DNA of 64,000 bases from Neurospora intermedia. Taxonomy: Eukaryota; Ascomycota; Sordariomycetes; Sordariales; Sordariaceae. Of this stretch, positions 1 through 13,181 are shown piece after piece. The position numbers were made by a program, and so were the translations under genes. The notes under the pieces are model-generated. The model was not told where the DNA came from and searched no databases. It saw only the letters and a program-made list of their open reading frames with translations. Position 1 is the stretch's first letter. Each line of letters begins with the position of its first letter. The DNA is taken from the NCBI GenBank assembly GCA_037102815.1, contig BTPP01000005.1, positions 806,001-870,000 on the forward strand, in the 5' to 3' direction.

Positions 1-727
1 AACTGTCTGCAGTTTTATTCTATTGCCTGCTCTGCCTACGAGCATGTATTATTGCCAAACCCACACATGTATATATATGTGAACGGTGTCTGTCTTCACA
101 GTTCTTCAACATCTTCTCAAATTTTTTTTACATTTTTGTTTTTTTTTGTTTTTTTGTTTCCAGGGGTCAAATGGGAGGAATTACATCATAAATGGTATGG
201 CAGAACGGACTGGTTGAACAACTGAAGGGCTCAACGAAACAACGAAGTAATTTTATTCCTAGAGGTACCTCGCTACCTATGCACATCTTGGGGAAATAGG
301 AACCTATGTAGTTCATCGCACTTCGCTTGCTGTTTTTGGTCGTTTTCACATCACACAGAAGGTATGTAATGGTTTACATTGGGACGAAATGTGAATGTGA
401 TACTAGGCGAAAGGGCGCGGAAACAAGTAGTATATACAAATATCACTGGCAGTGTCGTTTGTAGATCGTGAACTGAGTGGTAGCAGTGAGTAGTACGTTT
501 GATTATAATGGATGATATCAAATGAACCATGAACACGGTATGGTATTTCTTTTGTCTCTGTTGGGTCTTAAAGCAATGCAAGAATCTGCTAGTGGAACCT
601 TTTCCAAACACCATCACCAAGCGTGATTCAAGTACACATGTGGAAAAAAGGCAAAGCCATGAGTTTAACAAAAACTTAACAAAGTGCTCACACTTCATGC
701 CCGCTCAAAATACTTCCACAAAACCCT
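1..727. other. Non-coding flank downstream of the Ctf4 gene
   Basis: No gene is visible here. The stretch is A+T-rich with T-runs near 127-157 and is the 3' side of the minus-strand Ctf4 gene, so its proximal part is probably that gene's 3' UTR and terminator region. Short open frames on both strands have no family features. Confidence 0.5.
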
Positions 728-3428
728 CTAAGCAAAAGGATCCTCCTCCTCCCCTTCACTCTCGTCCTCCCCGGCCACCCTCCTCTCGCCCACCTCCCTA
801 ATCTTCTCCCCTAATATCCTCCTCCCATACCTTTCCGCAACCTTACCCGCTGCTTCGATCATCCGTCCCGTCCTGTCCTTCATAAGCTTCACCACCTCCA
901 GCGCCCTCATCCCCCTGTCCTCACCCTCGCGGCACTCAATCGCCAGAAGCTGCAGCAGAGTCTTGTCTATATCGAGCTCTAGCCTGGCCAGCGCGGCGCG
1001 CTGCGAGGCCGTGGACCGAGAGCTTTCGAGCATGTCCGAGAGCTGTGCGGCGCGCAGGGAGGAGAGAAGGAAGGATTGGGTTAAGGGGAGGGATTCTTTA
1101 GTGGTTAGGGGATCGGTGTTGTTTTCGGAATCAGAGTCGTCGGCTTCTGATGCAGTGGAATCGTTGTCCTCCTCGTCTTCACCGTCAACGTCCATTAAAT
1201 CGTCACCACTGCGCGTCTTCTTTTTCTTGGATTGCTTCTTGGGCTTCGCGGAGGTGAGGGGCACGGCAAAGTCGAATTCGGAAAGCAAGGGGCGAGGGAA
1301 ATAGGGGTATTGGTCGCCACCCTTGAGGATGATGCAATGAAATTTGTTGTCGGCGACAGCGATGGGGAAATAGGATTCCTTTTTGCGGCCGGAGGCGAGA
1401 CGCGGGAGGAGACGGGTGTCGAGGAGGGGCACCCATACGGCCCGGGAGGGACGGCGCCAGTGAAGGAGCGTGAGGAGGGTGCCGGTTGAGTCGTAGATGC
1501 AGGGGTCCTGGACGGAATGTTAGTGGATGGGTAAGATACAAGGGAAGAGGGAGAGAGGGACGAAGACGTACGCCATTGTCAGAAAAGAAGACGCTCTTTA
1601 CTGTCGCGCCTTCAGGGAGGGCGACGGTGTCTTCGTTCTGACAAACTTCATCCCGCTTGATGTTCTCAATGGTATACAGCAAGCGCGACATACCGTCCGC
1701 ACCCACAGGCCCGTTGCCCATAGTCAGGACGTAGTCCCTCCAACTAGCGCACGTAACAATTGGTGTGCTCTTGGGCCTGTACACCCTCACGGGGATGCCG
1801 AAAAGGGTGTATATCCTCACATAGTTACCCGTCGTTGTCACGGCAATGTATGAATCACTCAGCGACATGGCCAGCACCGCCTCACCCTTGGGCAGCTGTA
1901 TGCGCCAATCATTTCTTTGCGTCCAGGTCTCATGGGGGCGGTAAAACACCACAGCTGGGGAGCCATCCTCTTTTGGTGGGCACGAGAAAAGGCTGCCCTT
2001 GTCGTTGAGGCAGGCCTTATCGTAGAGGAAGGTATCGGTAAAGTGGAAGTCTCTGTGGAACTCGTGGTCGTAGAACTCGACGGTTACGGTGTTATGGGAG
2101 TCTTGGTCAACGGTCCAGACAAAGCCGATCAGGTTCAAGCAGAGATATTTCCGGTTGCCGCGCCATGGCGTCGATCCAGGTTGGAAGGAGGGATGGTGTT
2201 GCGGTTGGACAAAGTTGCCACGCTTGGCAGTGTGACTCTCGTAGATAGCATCGTCTTCGGCTGGGCGTTTGCGGCCCGCGTTGAGGGTGTATCCTGCGCC
2301 ATCATCGTCCACCACAAAATCATCGTCGTCGCCGTAGTTTTCGTCTAGGAGGTCATCGAGGTCGGCGTCCACGGAGTCTCTGCGTGGGCGAGCGTCGGGC
2401 TTAGGACCACTGACTTCTAAGCGGCGGGTATTGTTGGATAGTTCGGTGAGAGGGTCGTGGATGAAGGGAGCAGGTTGTTTCGGTAGCCTGAGAAGAGAGG
2501 CGAACTGCTCTGGGACGAAGTCGGGGCTGATGTAAAGCTCTCCGTCGGAGGTTGTGAATGAAGCAAGGTTTTTTGTGGGATGCCAACAGATATCCGTGAC
2601 ATTGGGATATTCGTATCTTGCGATGACACTCTGGTCTTTCGTTGACCAGATCAGAAGCTTCTTGTCCTTGCCAGCCGAGGCGAGCAGGGCACCGTTGGGC
2701 GACCAAGACAGGGCCGTGATATCTCCATCGTGACCGTTCTTGAAGACCCGCTGCTTTTCCCAGTCGTTCTTGGAAATAACCTGAATGTCTCGTGTAGGAG
2801 TGGGTACGGCAAAGGCGCGACCGTCGGGGTGCCAGACCGCCCTTGACGAGGCTTCGAACTCTGTCTCCAGCCTGCCAATGACACCATCCACCTTGCGAAT
2901 CAGCTCTGGGTGTTCGGCAGTCAAAGAGTATATATAGATGACGCCGTCGGTACATGATAGCGCGAGCAAGCTGCCCTTGGGATCGAAGGTCAAGTGTTTT
3001 GTCGGCTTTCCGTGTTCTTTGAGGGTACGTAGTTGGGTGTTGTCGTGGACTCCAACCAGCCTGACTGTAAGCTCGTCGCTGGCAACAGCGCACCACTGTT
3101 GGTCTGGGGATATGGCGACATCGCGGACTGGTAGAGAGGTTCGCAGAAGGAAGCGGTCGAAGGCATTGGTGTCGAGGGAGTACAAGCTGACGGTGCCGTC
3201 TTCGGAGCCGGCCACAAAGTAGTTGTTGCTGGTGGCAAGGGCAAGGTTCTGTTCCTGGCAGTCGTCGATATTCGTGGGTTCGCCTTCATAGCCCGTCTTG
3301 TAGAGTCTGGTGGTGTTGTTGGACCCGACCGTTACTAGTCTGGTGCCATCGGGGGTGTAGGCGCAGTATGTTGCTCCCGGGGGATGAGCTGGTCGTGACC
3401 GTGGTCGGGATGCGATGAGGGTGGTCAT
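728..3428 (-). CDS. sepB: Replisome adaptor Ctf4/Mcl1 (SepB, AND-1/WDHD1 family)
   Basis: Homologue of yeast Ctf4, S. pombe Mcl1, Aspergillus SepB and human AND-1, the trimeric hub linking the CMG helicase to DNA polymerase alpha-primase and cohesion factors in the nucleus. Two exons: 3428-1572 (619 codons, phase 0) and 1507-728. The 64-nt intron has donor GTACGT, branch site CACTAAC and acceptor CCAG; splicing gives 878 aa, close to the family size. Residues 1-~310 form an N-terminal WD40 propeller (it opens with the family-like HPPGATYCAYTPDG; GHDGDITALSWSPNG near 230). An acidic linker with a basic NLS-like patch follows (~350-400), then the SepB beta-propeller domain (~410-720). After a KPKKQSKKKK stretch comes the C-terminal helical domain (~775-860), which in the family makes the trimer and recruits clients. 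It is divergent with the WD40 gene at 3983. Known of the family: function. Inferred: the orthology. Confidence 0.9.
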
Positions 3429-3561
3429 GTTGGAAAATGGTTGAGTCTCTTTACCCTGGGAACATTGAGGGAATTCTCTTCTTCTGCCGCAAAGAAGAAA
3501 GAGGGGAGAGAAAAGAGGAAGGGTAAAGTGGTAAACGGCGTGTAAGTTACAAGATGGAAAG

Positions 3562-3596
3562 ACGCGTCGAGCGCGTTTTCAATTTACAGCACGCGC
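3562..3596. promoter_or_regulatory. Cluster of CGCG-core (MCB/MBF-like) sites in the divergent promoter
   Basis: Three CGCG-core hexamers lie within 35 bp: ACGCGT at 3562-3567 (a perfect MluI cell-cycle box), GCGCGT at about 3571-3576 and ACGCGC at 3591-3596. They sit 134-168 bp upstream of the Ctf4 start codon. In yeasts MCB sites bound by MBF drive G1/S transcription of replication genes, including CTF4. That they do so here is inference. Confidence 0.45.
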
Positions 3597-3982
3597 TATC
3601 AACTTATCGTGCCCCACCATGTCATCCCCACGGCAGCGAGTAGGACCCACTCATTCCACTTGGGCGCTGAACTTCCCCGCCAGATGTTGGATAGGGGTAG
3701 CTCCTCCCGCAGCCGTAGGGCTTAATTGTTAAGAATCGCACTTCCTATAGCCGGGTCTCTTAACAGGCCGCTAACACTACTCGTCGCTCTATTTGTCTGA
3801 GGTGCCTGTTGACTTCCTCGAATCATCTGGAACACCATCCACTCCCGTCATTAGGCGGTCACTTACAAATCAGAGGAATTTGTTTTGATTCAAGAAGAGG
3901 TCACAGTAGAAACCATTCACCCAACTCCTATACCAGAGCCGAACAGAAGAAGTCAATATTCTAGACATCCTCAAGCATCAAC

Positions 3983-5233
3983 ATGCAGTCCTCAGACCCA
4001 CGCCACTTCTTCGAGACCGAGTAAGTAATCAGGGTTTCCCTTAACGTAAACAAGATGAACTAGAGCCTAACATCTTGGAGTGCGGAGATCGCAAAGAGAG
4101 AGAGGAGGGAAGCCAAGACCAGTAACACCTACGGCAACCCCATCAAGCTCAAGTCCAAGATCCTTGGGGCCGTTGTTGACCCCCATGCTCCCTCTTCGGC
4201 CATCTTCGTAGCCGAGTCCGCCGGATCAGTTCGGAGAGTCCAGGTCGATGGTGAGGGAGACACAAAGACAGTCTACCGCGGTCCCACGACACCCGTCAGT
4301 TGTGTCGCTGTTGGTGGCCCCGGCAACAAGACCGTCTTTGCCGGTGCCTGGGACAAGAACATCTGGTCCTGGGACATTGATACCAAGGCTCCGGGCCGCA
4401 AATATGCTGGTCACTCGGACTTCGTCAAAGCCATCGTTTGCGCAAAGCTGGGCGGAAAGGATGTTCTGGTCAGTGGTGGTGCTGACAAGAAGATCATTGT
4501 TTGGGACATTGCAACCGGCTCCAAGCTTCATGTGCTACAGGACAGCGTGGTGAACATGCTCAGCATCCAGGACCTAGTCGTCGACCCTGCTTCTTCGTCA
4601 CCGGATGAGTTGTGTATCATCAGCGCCAGCAGCGACCCGCACCTCCGCCGTTGGAAGATTCGTCTGGATGGGTGGGAGCAGTTTGCGGAGCCTGACCCTG
4701 CTACCCCGGCAGCAGAGCGACATACCATTCTTGAGCACGAGACGACCGTCTATAAGCTGGTCATCGATCACGACGGCGATGAGGCCGACTTGTGGTCTGC
4801 GAGCGGTGACGGATCCGCCAAATGTCTGTCCAGAATCAAGGGCTTCACTGCTGACGACACTTTCGAGCACGGCGACCATGTCCGTGCTGTGGCGGTCACA
4901 GATCAATGGGTCATCACCGCCGGACGCGATGAAGACCTAAAGGTCTGGGACCGGACTTCAGGCAAACTTTACTGCTCCCTGGAGGGTCACTATGACGAAG
5001 TGACCGAGCTGGTCATTCTCAGGGGCTCCGTCGGATCAAGCGAGCGCGTTTGCAGTGTGAGCATTGATGGCACCATCCGGACGTGGCCCTTGGACAAGGC
5101 TAGTCTAGATGCTGCCGTCGAGCAGCAAAAGAAGCCTATCAAGCCTGCAGAGGAGGAGAAACCCGATGGTGAAGGGCTATTGACGGCCGATGAAGAGGCC
5201 GAGCTTGCCGCCCTGATGGAGGATGACGATTAA
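3983..5233 (+). CDS. WD40-repeat protein, uncharacterised
   Basis: Two exons, 3983-4020 and 4081-5233. The 60-nt intron has donor GTAAGT, branch GCCTAAC and acceptor GGAG; splicing gives 396 aa. The tiny first exon supplies the start MQSSDPRHFFETD, and without it no good start exists upstream of the propeller. WD-type repeat ends are visible: WDKNIWSWDI, DKKIIVWDI, DPHLRRWKI, EDLKVWDR and GTIRTWPL, together enough for one seven-bladed propeller. The C-terminus is an acidic/Lys tail (EEEKPDGEG to MEDDD). The upstream segment AEIAKRERREAK is charged and helical. It is transcribed away from Ctf4, from a shared 554-bp intergenic region. WD40 proteins are scaffolds; the partner cannot be told from sequence. 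I am sure of the gene and fold, not of the role. Confidence 0.85.
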
Positions 5234-7254
5234 AAGTGGACCATAACCTATGCATCATCCCATCGTGGGCTTCTGCAGGAAAAATGACAAGGCAGCCGTT
5301 TCGACGCTTACCCGTATCTCGATGCCTGACCCTTGGCCGAGTCGGTTGCGCTCCTGTCTGCATTAGCGAGATATTCTTTCTCGTGAACGGGTACACTGCG
5401 TCAGTGGTTGTCAGAACCAGACCTCCCAGGGACCCCTTCGCACTCCGTGAGTCCATCAATTTGTGGCAGCCATATGCGGTCACCCGTTCAGCTTTACGGA
5501 TGCGCGCCCTGGCTGGGGCTGTGGTTGGTTCCAAGGAACATGAACAGGCTCTCGTTTGCGCCGCACGGCATCCAGAAGTTTCGAAACGAACAGGGCAGCC
5601 TTGGACCTATGATAGCCGCTTTCTCCTCCATTGCTTGGTTGTCACCGGTCTCTGGCACTTTCAACAAGCTTCAGACTTTTGTCTGGCTGCAGGGAAACAT
5701 ACACCTATGCGGCCGACCGCCACGAGGGAGAAACATCGGAGATTGCCACGTTTACACGCTTAGGAGGAGGTGAGAAAACGTGGAAAAGGAGTCACTTGAA
5801 CCATCGCATCGGAGGGAGAAGCCCAGCTACCTGGTGCAACCAACAACAAGACATACCCACCCACGCACCGAACCCTTGTAAAGTGAACCCATGAACATGA
5901 GAGTGGACAATGCAACTGATAGTAAGCGAGAAAGAGCAGCGAGTTGCATTTTTTTTTTTTTTTTTTACTTGCGAATTCGGGGACTGAGTTATGTTTATTG
6001 GCCAGTGAGATGAGAATAGTAAGCAAAAAGGCATATGGCACAGTGAAAAGCATCGCCAACAAGAGGGAAGCTTCTGAGAGCAGACGGTTAGACTTGGCAT
6101 AAAACCTCCCTCGCTTCGCTAATTCCCCGTCAGTCAGCCCAGACAGGCCGATCATTCGAACACAGTACGGGGTACCTGCAGCTTGAAGCATCCCCCTGCT
6201 TACTAGCGAGCCTTGCTGCGATCTGGCCACTGACAGAGCTGCGGATCACGGAGCTACACTCCGCCCCAGTTTGGATCCTTGATGACCATGTTGTTGACTT
6301 TGTCTCAGTTTTCTTTTTTCGTCCCTTTTCACCTTATACCGTCTACCGGGAGATCACCCAACGTCGATCAACTCGACAAAAAAGACCAACAAGATATGGA
6401 CCGCCCAATCCTCCACAATTCCCTGAAGCCAACGTGGCATTCATCAACAACCATAGTTGGCACAAAGGAACTGTGGTTCATTCTTGTCTTGGACCCTGGG
6501 ACCACCTAATATAAGGGTAATCATCAAGATGCAGGTTCCACCCTCAAGAATCGTGAGCATCCCCCGGATCTGCTAGTATCATGATCTTGATGATCTGGGT
6601 TTATCATGCCGCCATCCATGGGGACACCCGAAGAGGTTGTTCTCCTTCCATCCGGCAAGCGGTGATGCCTCTCCGGTCAGTGCTGCAAGGGGTTGTGAAT
6701 CGGAAATCTTCCACTTCGAATGAAACCTGCTTCTTTCCGGCTTCTGCATTTCCCTTTTTACTCGTCCAAGTTCCCTTCCTCGAACACCATGTCTCTGGCT
6801 TCATAAGTCTCTGCCGTGTCCGTGAAAGTCCATGCAAGCCACACTTTCTCTACTCTCTCATCCCATTTGTCCACGCCGATTGTTGATGCAACCCAACGGT
6901 CTCACTCTTTTCGTTTACTTCTCACCAAGCCACCGAGCACGTTCACCCACCGGAACTTGGGAACCGAAGAGCAAAACGCCATTGCCAGAAGAGCTCGCTG
7001 TATATATGTTTTGCTGTTCAACAAAACAAAGCTAAAGCTAGCCATCCTGCTGTACGCCCATCACTACCGTGTTTCGTCTCGGACCTTCTCTAAAAACACA
7101 AACCAACTTCCAGTTGCACACTCGAGTCAAGTGTAGTAACGGGATAATCTCTGACTGGACCGATCCACAGACGCAACCAATACCGCCGGGTCACACGCCC
7201 CGTGTTGTTGTTTCATAATCAATTCAAAAATCATCTATTTTCTTCGCATCTACT
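5234..7254. other. Intergenic region: 3' UTR of the WD40 gene and upstream region of the next gene
   Basis: An open frame of 175 codons starts 3 bp after the WD40 stop (5236-5763), but its first codon is GTG and it has no domain features, so I read it as 3' UTR and spacer. A run of 17-18 T lies near 5949-5966. The stretch 6280-7254 precedes the 7255 gene and probably contains its promoter and 5' UTR; no TATA box or RNA gene is convincing. Confidence 0.5.
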
Positions 7255-10200
7255 ATGGCCGGCCACAACTCACCAACAGCACCCTCTCAGCCCAGGGAAC
7301 GACAGATCGGCAGTGTTATAGCACTGGAAGGTCCAGAAGAGGTTGTCGCTACGCAGCTATACCTACTCCCTGCTTCACCCCAGATCATTGTCCTCCCAAA
7401 AATCGAGCATTACATACCAACATCTCCGATATCACACGACCAGGAACAGTCACGTCACAAATCCGATCCTCGAAAAATCATATCGACCATTCACAAAGCA
7501 GCCAAGCGAAGGCATTCGGTGGCTATGGAGTTCCTTCAACACTCAACGGCAGAGAGAAAGCGGGCCGTCTTCCTACAAGGGGGGACATGCGGTGCTAAGC
7601 TCATGTGTCTGGATGCTATTGGAAAGGCCTACACGGCAGGCAATCTGGAAAAGGCGGCAGCCATCTTTGACCGACTTATGAGCCAGGGTCTCAAGAGCCT
7701 TGAAGACGATGGATTTGATATGGACTCGATCATCGACCCGATATCGAGTGACACGTGGGTCGGGAACCCCGATGCCAATAAGAATGTTTGGGCAAACAAG
7801 GGTACCACAACCAATGGAAGACAGGACGACGACGACGACATGGAAGATCCAATAACAAAAGCTATGCGGGCTGCTGATGCGCTCGATAGGGAAACAGAAA
7901 ACCTTCAGCCGCCGAACCATGACGCTGGCCTCGGCGTGGACTTCGAATTGATGAGGCCACGAAGCTTAAGCATGTCCGCCATTGGATTTATGGCTGCCGC
8001 TCGCGACATGGTGATCCGTGAGAGGGAAGCCGGTTCGGACATGTCAACGGCCGCAAACACGGACGTATTCCAGTTACTCCCATCACCACTTCTCTTCCCG
8101 TCGAACCCTGCAATCAAAACATCTTCCTTGGTAGTTTCTCCTCCGCGCAACAATTCGGGCCAGCTTAAGAAAGCCAGATCTTTTCCGCTTTCCGAGAACC
8201 TGAAAGACGTCAAATTCAACCTCAAAGTGGATTATGTCGGCAATGCGCAGATGGATTCCGTTGCGTCCAAAGCTTTTGCTCAACCCTGGCATGCAAGGGA
8301 GTTGACAGATACCGCCGGTATTGGCGCCGCGACCACGTTGCTGGGGTCGAGTCTTGGTACCGAAGATAAAGACCGAGAATGGGACGGCACAGCGAGCGTA
8401 TCTAATTACTCAACTGCCACCCCCACAACCCACGATGCAACCCACGATGCAACACGAGATGCAACACGAGATGCAATCCACGTGGGAAGCCACGCGAGGG
8501 CATCTTCCAAACCGCCAGGATTCAACGTCTCGCTTCGAAATTTCGAGAAGAAGCCAAAGGCCCTTGAAGGGCTAGACCTTGAGGACAGTGTCATCGGAAC
8601 CAAGGGTCGAACATCATCAGATGAAACGAAACCTTTTGAGCCCCTCCTACCGTTCAATGAGCATTACGTGATTCACTTGTCAAACGGCAAACCTGATGAG
8701 CAGTTCGGCTTCGTGTCCGGTCGCTACAAAGACGGGTTCGACTCCAATCACCCACCTCCCACCTCGACCGATTCGCTCAATATTGATGCGACAGCCGTAA
8801 GTCCTCGCCCTGAGGAAGAGCTGAAGGACATGATTCCCAGCGAAAACAACATCTATCCCGCTTCCGAGTATGACCCTTATCGGTACGGAGAACAGCTCAG
8901 GCCGCAGTCAACCACACCTGGCTATGTCTTCCCCGCATCCTTTCCGGCCACACCGTCAGCAAGCAGGTTCCATGACCTTTCTACCCACAACAAGACTGCC
9001 GTGTGGGTTCAAAACACCATTCGATCAGTCCTTGACGTCCATACCCCAATCGAGGAGATTGACTACCTGTCTCCGGACATTGACTCCCCGGATCCACAGT
9101 TGCGCAGTCTCTGGGAGCCTTTAATGTGCGCCGAAACGGATCAGCCAAAGGGGGAGAGAAACGTCGATCTCATCTTGGCCATTGGCGCCGAGGATGGCGT
9201 CACAAAGAACTTCAAACAAGGAGTCATGGCCAAAATTGAGCAGCTTGGGTTTTCTTCCTATGGTGATGGAATGTCGCGGAGTGGCCGATTGGGTTTGCGG
9301 TAAGCTTGATTCCACGATAAGCGTGGTATGAGGAGAAACTGACCCGATTCCCTACAGATATTTGATTGGAAACGCTATGCAAACCTTTACCTCCCAGCCG
9401 CTGACCCAGCAGTCCAAGGAGAACCCCTTCTCCAACCCCACACTACTGGCAAGCCTCATCATTCCCCATGTCGACACTTACTTGCGCGGAAACGACAACG
9501 TTCGCTTTCTTCTCATCGAATACCCCGTTGAGCACTTGTCTACCATGCTGGCTATGCAGAAGCTTATGGGGAGCCAAGTCATGAAGGTGGCTGGAATTTC
9601 CAAGGGGACCGACAAAACAATATTTTCGATGGCCGATTATCGAGTATCGTCTGTGGCATCTGTAGCCGAGGTTTCTGAATGTGTGGAAGCTATCCGGGAC
9701 ACTTTGGCCTTGATCTCGGACTTTTACAAGCCCCAGACGAGTGATGATGTACCAACGTCTCCATCTACGGATGCTGTCCAGAAGGAAGAGGAGATCACAG
9801 CGAGGTCCTTGAGTACCAACAGCAGCAACCTGACGAATCCCAGCATCGCCCCTCTACTCCCACCACACCAACACTCACCACCGGTTGCTATATCAACATT
9901 TGCCGCCATGTCAACTCCCCCTCCGCCTCTTCTTCCTGCCTCTCCGGCGGACACCTACAATCACACTCACGCCTATGTCCATAGCAATTGCCAGAGCCAT
10001 GGCCACGGGCACGTCCATGCCTACATGCCCACAGCAGCCATTCACCTACCGACCCGCCCCATCTCCCCTCCTCCCTGCTCTCACTGCTCGTCGGCTTTCA
10101 GCACGTCGATGACTCGAAGCAACACTCTCATAAGCCACGGCACAGTTTCCGTAGCAAGCCCTAGTGTCGTCCTACCACAATCTCCCCACTCCATAACCAG

Positions 10201-11349
10201 AGCGACTTCACAACGCCCGAGCATCAGCGGCGGCAGCCAACCGACGCCAGCATCGCCCTCCGGATCCCACACCATCAGTCCGCGGACCAACATCCCAGCC
10301 ACCATCGGCACAGCTACTACCTGTGTAGTACAGCAAAAGCCACCACCAACTCTCGTGCCCATCGTTACCACATCCTCCACGACACCGGGCGCAGCAGCGC
10401 CGCTGACCACGACCAGACTCCAATCCCCCCTCTCCCTCTCCTCCGGCCCTTTGTCGGCTAGCGCATCTACCTCCTCGCACCTCTCGATCAGAACCGACTT
10501 CAACACCGACGACGACAATCCCGAGTCTGAAGCTGAAGATGACGACGATGACGACGACGACCAAGTCGGATCTGACGAAGACCCCTTTGACTTCTTCGAC
10601 ATTGACGCTGAAGAGCGTCGACTGATGCCCATGTTTTTAAAATCACAAATCGAGGCCCATGTCGCTGCTTCCGGCGCTGCCACCGGTGGCGGAGCTACCA
10701 TGGGACATCGGAGCCCCGTGGTGGGGAATAGGGAGTTGGTAGATTTGGAGACGTTGCTGGGTGCGGGAAGGAAGAATTTTGGGGAGAGGTTTGCTAGGTA
10801 TGTGTTGTTGTCATTTCTTGAACGAAACGGCCATTTGCTAACGTGTAACGAAACAGTGGGCAAGGATTGCAATATCCCCTGCCGCCTGATGAAGTCCTTG
10901 GTGGTCGTGGCAGCGTGGACAGTGAGAAGAGAACGATCGGCGGCGAGAGACAACATGGTAGCATGGGAAAGAAGCAGAAGCAGCAGCAGCAGCAGCACAA
11001 AAAAGGAAGCAAGAAGTCCATTGGTAGGAACAGTACCGAGACAGGGTCGGTGATTGGCCTAGGGGCACTGGCGACAGCGCTGGAGGCGGAAGAAGCTTGG
11101 AAACCCAGCAAAGGCTTGAAAAACAGGAAACAGAACAACAACGCCGCGCCCTACAGGCCCATGACTCCGAACCCAAATATGCCGGAAACAGGTAATGGCA
11201 GCTATAACAACACGTACAACCGCCCGGCATCAAGGAGAACGACCACATCGATGAATGACCAACGGAAAGCCTCCCTTCATTCTCCGGGAGCGATGACACA
11301 CATGGGGGGAGAGCAGAGGAAGGCTTTGAAGTGGTTGGGACTGGCTTAG
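7255..11349 (+). CDS. Large low-complexity fungal protein, function unknown
   Basis: Three exons: 7255-9299, 9358-10797 and 10857-11349, giving 1325 aa. Introns have donors GTAAGC and GTATGT, acceptors CTACAG and AACAG, and phases that join correctly. Two parts look folded and conserved: residues ~15-150 (start through the AKRRHSVAMEF helix and a GKAYTAGNLEKAAAIFDRL helical segment), and ~640-800, which spans the first intron (YLIGNAMQTF, LLIEYPVEHLSTMLAMQKLMG, a helix-rich segment). The rest is disordered: a THDAT/TRDAT repeat from a 12-bp tandem repeat (~8432-8477), a His-rich stretch (near 9961-10030), Ser/Thr/Pro-rich mucin-like sequence, a poly-Asp block (10510-10560) followed by DPFDFFDIDAEERR, and a Gln/Ser/Lys-rich tail. 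No catalytic motif, signal peptide or membrane segment is seen. I do not recognise the family. Confidence 0.8.
8432..8477 (+). repeat. In-frame 12-bp tandem repeat (THDA/TRDA)
   Basis: About four copies of a 12-bp unit (acc-cac/cga-gat-gca) inside the first exon of the gene at 7255. Copies differ at the second codon, giving His or Arg. It is probably length-variable between strains. Confidence 0.7.
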
Positions 11350-13181
11350 CCACTCTTCACTCATATCATCACGATGGGATTTGCCTGCCAAGGTAGCTAT
11401 TCTTCTTGTGTATTCGAAGATTTGCATTACTAGATCGGATCTCGTTTTACTTATGGCCTATGTAGCAAGGAAAGAAACAGCGGGGGGGAGCAGGAACGGA
11501 AGATACCCGGGCAGAGACGGAAGGAAGCTGTGGGAAATTATGATTTTTTTTTTTTTTCTTTTGTAGGGAAGGATTGAGGATCAAGCGAGGCTACTATGGT
11601 AGGCCGGGCTAGACCCAGCTATGATTCTTCGCGATCGTTTTAGTTTACTTTGTTTTTAATCGTAGATAATTTCACTCAAGAGAGAACTCGAATGGGACAT
11701 GGGGTTGGTGTCAAGTTCGCCTTCAGATGTATGTTTGTTTGTGCACGCAAGATGAAGCGAGGAAAGAGAAGGGGTAGGAACAGAATCTCGATGCCAGCGT
11801 TGTCAACAACGACCTTGTCAACTTATGGTTGTATTTCCTGTCCCTTCATCCAGTTCTTCATCCTCCATTCCGTGGTCCCCTTCTTCGCACTTCCCATCAA
11901 GTTGCCCGGCAGATAATAAACACACATCATGATACCTGCCTGCCTCTTCTTCGTCGCCACCACACCAGACCAAACCAAATCACCACCCTTCACTCTCTTC
12001 CATTTCCATCACGCGTGATGTATCGACAACCACGTACCTACGGCTGTTACGCATCTCAATAAGCTTCGACCCTTGTTGTCTAGGTAGGTAGGTACCTCTA
12101 GGGTAGAAGTTGGTACATGATTAGAGTAACCTACCCCTTTTTGTCCGTTTTTATTTCAGGATCATAGAACGACGACCGCCGGCATCTGTACGAGGTGCAG
12201 TCTCTCTTTAGGTACATGGTGACGGCATGCATTTTGCCGAGGGTTTCGACGATGGTGCGGACTTCTTCTGTTGTGCACCTGCGTTGGTGATGTTGGTTAG
12301 AATAGCCATGGTGAACTCAGCCAGAGAGTATGGATGGTTTGTGAGGTGAAAGGGGAATTCGGTGATGGAACGGCAGGGCAGGGCAGGGTAGGGCTGGTAT
12401 GAAGATGCTTACATAGTTGATCGTTTTGTTTGGATAAGTAACACGGGTGATGTCGATGTTTGGGATGAATGCTGAGGATGCTGGTGAGGATGCTGAGGAT
12501 GTCCAAGAAGATCTTCATTTCATGGGAAACATCGGTAGACTTTATACCTGTTGTTATCCGAGAAAAAAGGTCCACTTGGTCGCCTTACACCATCGTCTTT
12601 TTTTCGATTTCTTACCTAGTGAGAAACTAAGCGCCGGGCCGTGATGGATGATCGCGGTCCAGAAAAAAATCCCTTGGTTCTCGTGCGAGGTCGGCTGACT
12701 TCGCGTCGTATGAAGGTTCTACGGGGATGGGTTTGATACCAGCCTAGACTGGCCGGCCGTCCCGTTCTATCGATATGGCCGAGTGTTTCTAAGACATTTA
12801 TCAGGGCTCCATAATATCTTGGAGTGCTCGACGCATCATCATAAGCAATGAATTGGAAGTGTCACCCTTCAACCCTATTTCTTCAGCATGTTGCACTTTC
12901 CGCCGAAACCTGAAGACATCTATCTACCTAGATTTCCAAGATGCAACGCCCAGCTCATCCCATGTTGTTCTCCTTTTCGTCTCGTTTATATCAAACTGTA
13001 TCTCCTCGGGCTGTTGATAGTTGACGTTGACGACGACGACGAAGCCTAGTGTCCCGGCGTCAGTCACGACCATCACCACCACCACCGAGGCGATCAATCG
13101 ACGTGTAAGGTATCCAGCTGTCGCGCGCACATGCATGGCAATTTGTGACATACATAAAGCAAAGTGTAGCTTACTTCTAGC
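11350..13181. other. Intergenic region upstream of the 5S rRNA gene
   Basis: No gene is supported. It contains a T-run near 11544-11556, CCTAGG/TAGGTA microsatellite fragments near 12082-12105, and purine-rich imperfect repeats of gatgctgagg type near 12450-12500. Open frames here lack ATG context, domains or splice structure. Confidence 0.45.

Noticed and set aside
1203-1571. Extension of the first Ctf4 exon frame downstream of 1572
   Set aside because: This is intron sequence and then a wrong frame of exon 2; the GTACGT/CACTAAC/CCAG intron restores the family sequence.
5236-5763. 175-codon plus frame just after the WD40 gene
   Set aside because: It starts at GTG, has no domain or start context and sits where the 3' UTR should be.
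10081-10998. 305-codon minus frame inside the 7255-11349 gene
   Set aside because: Its poly-Ser/Leu and Val-rich sequence is the complement of low-complexity coding sequence on the plus strand.
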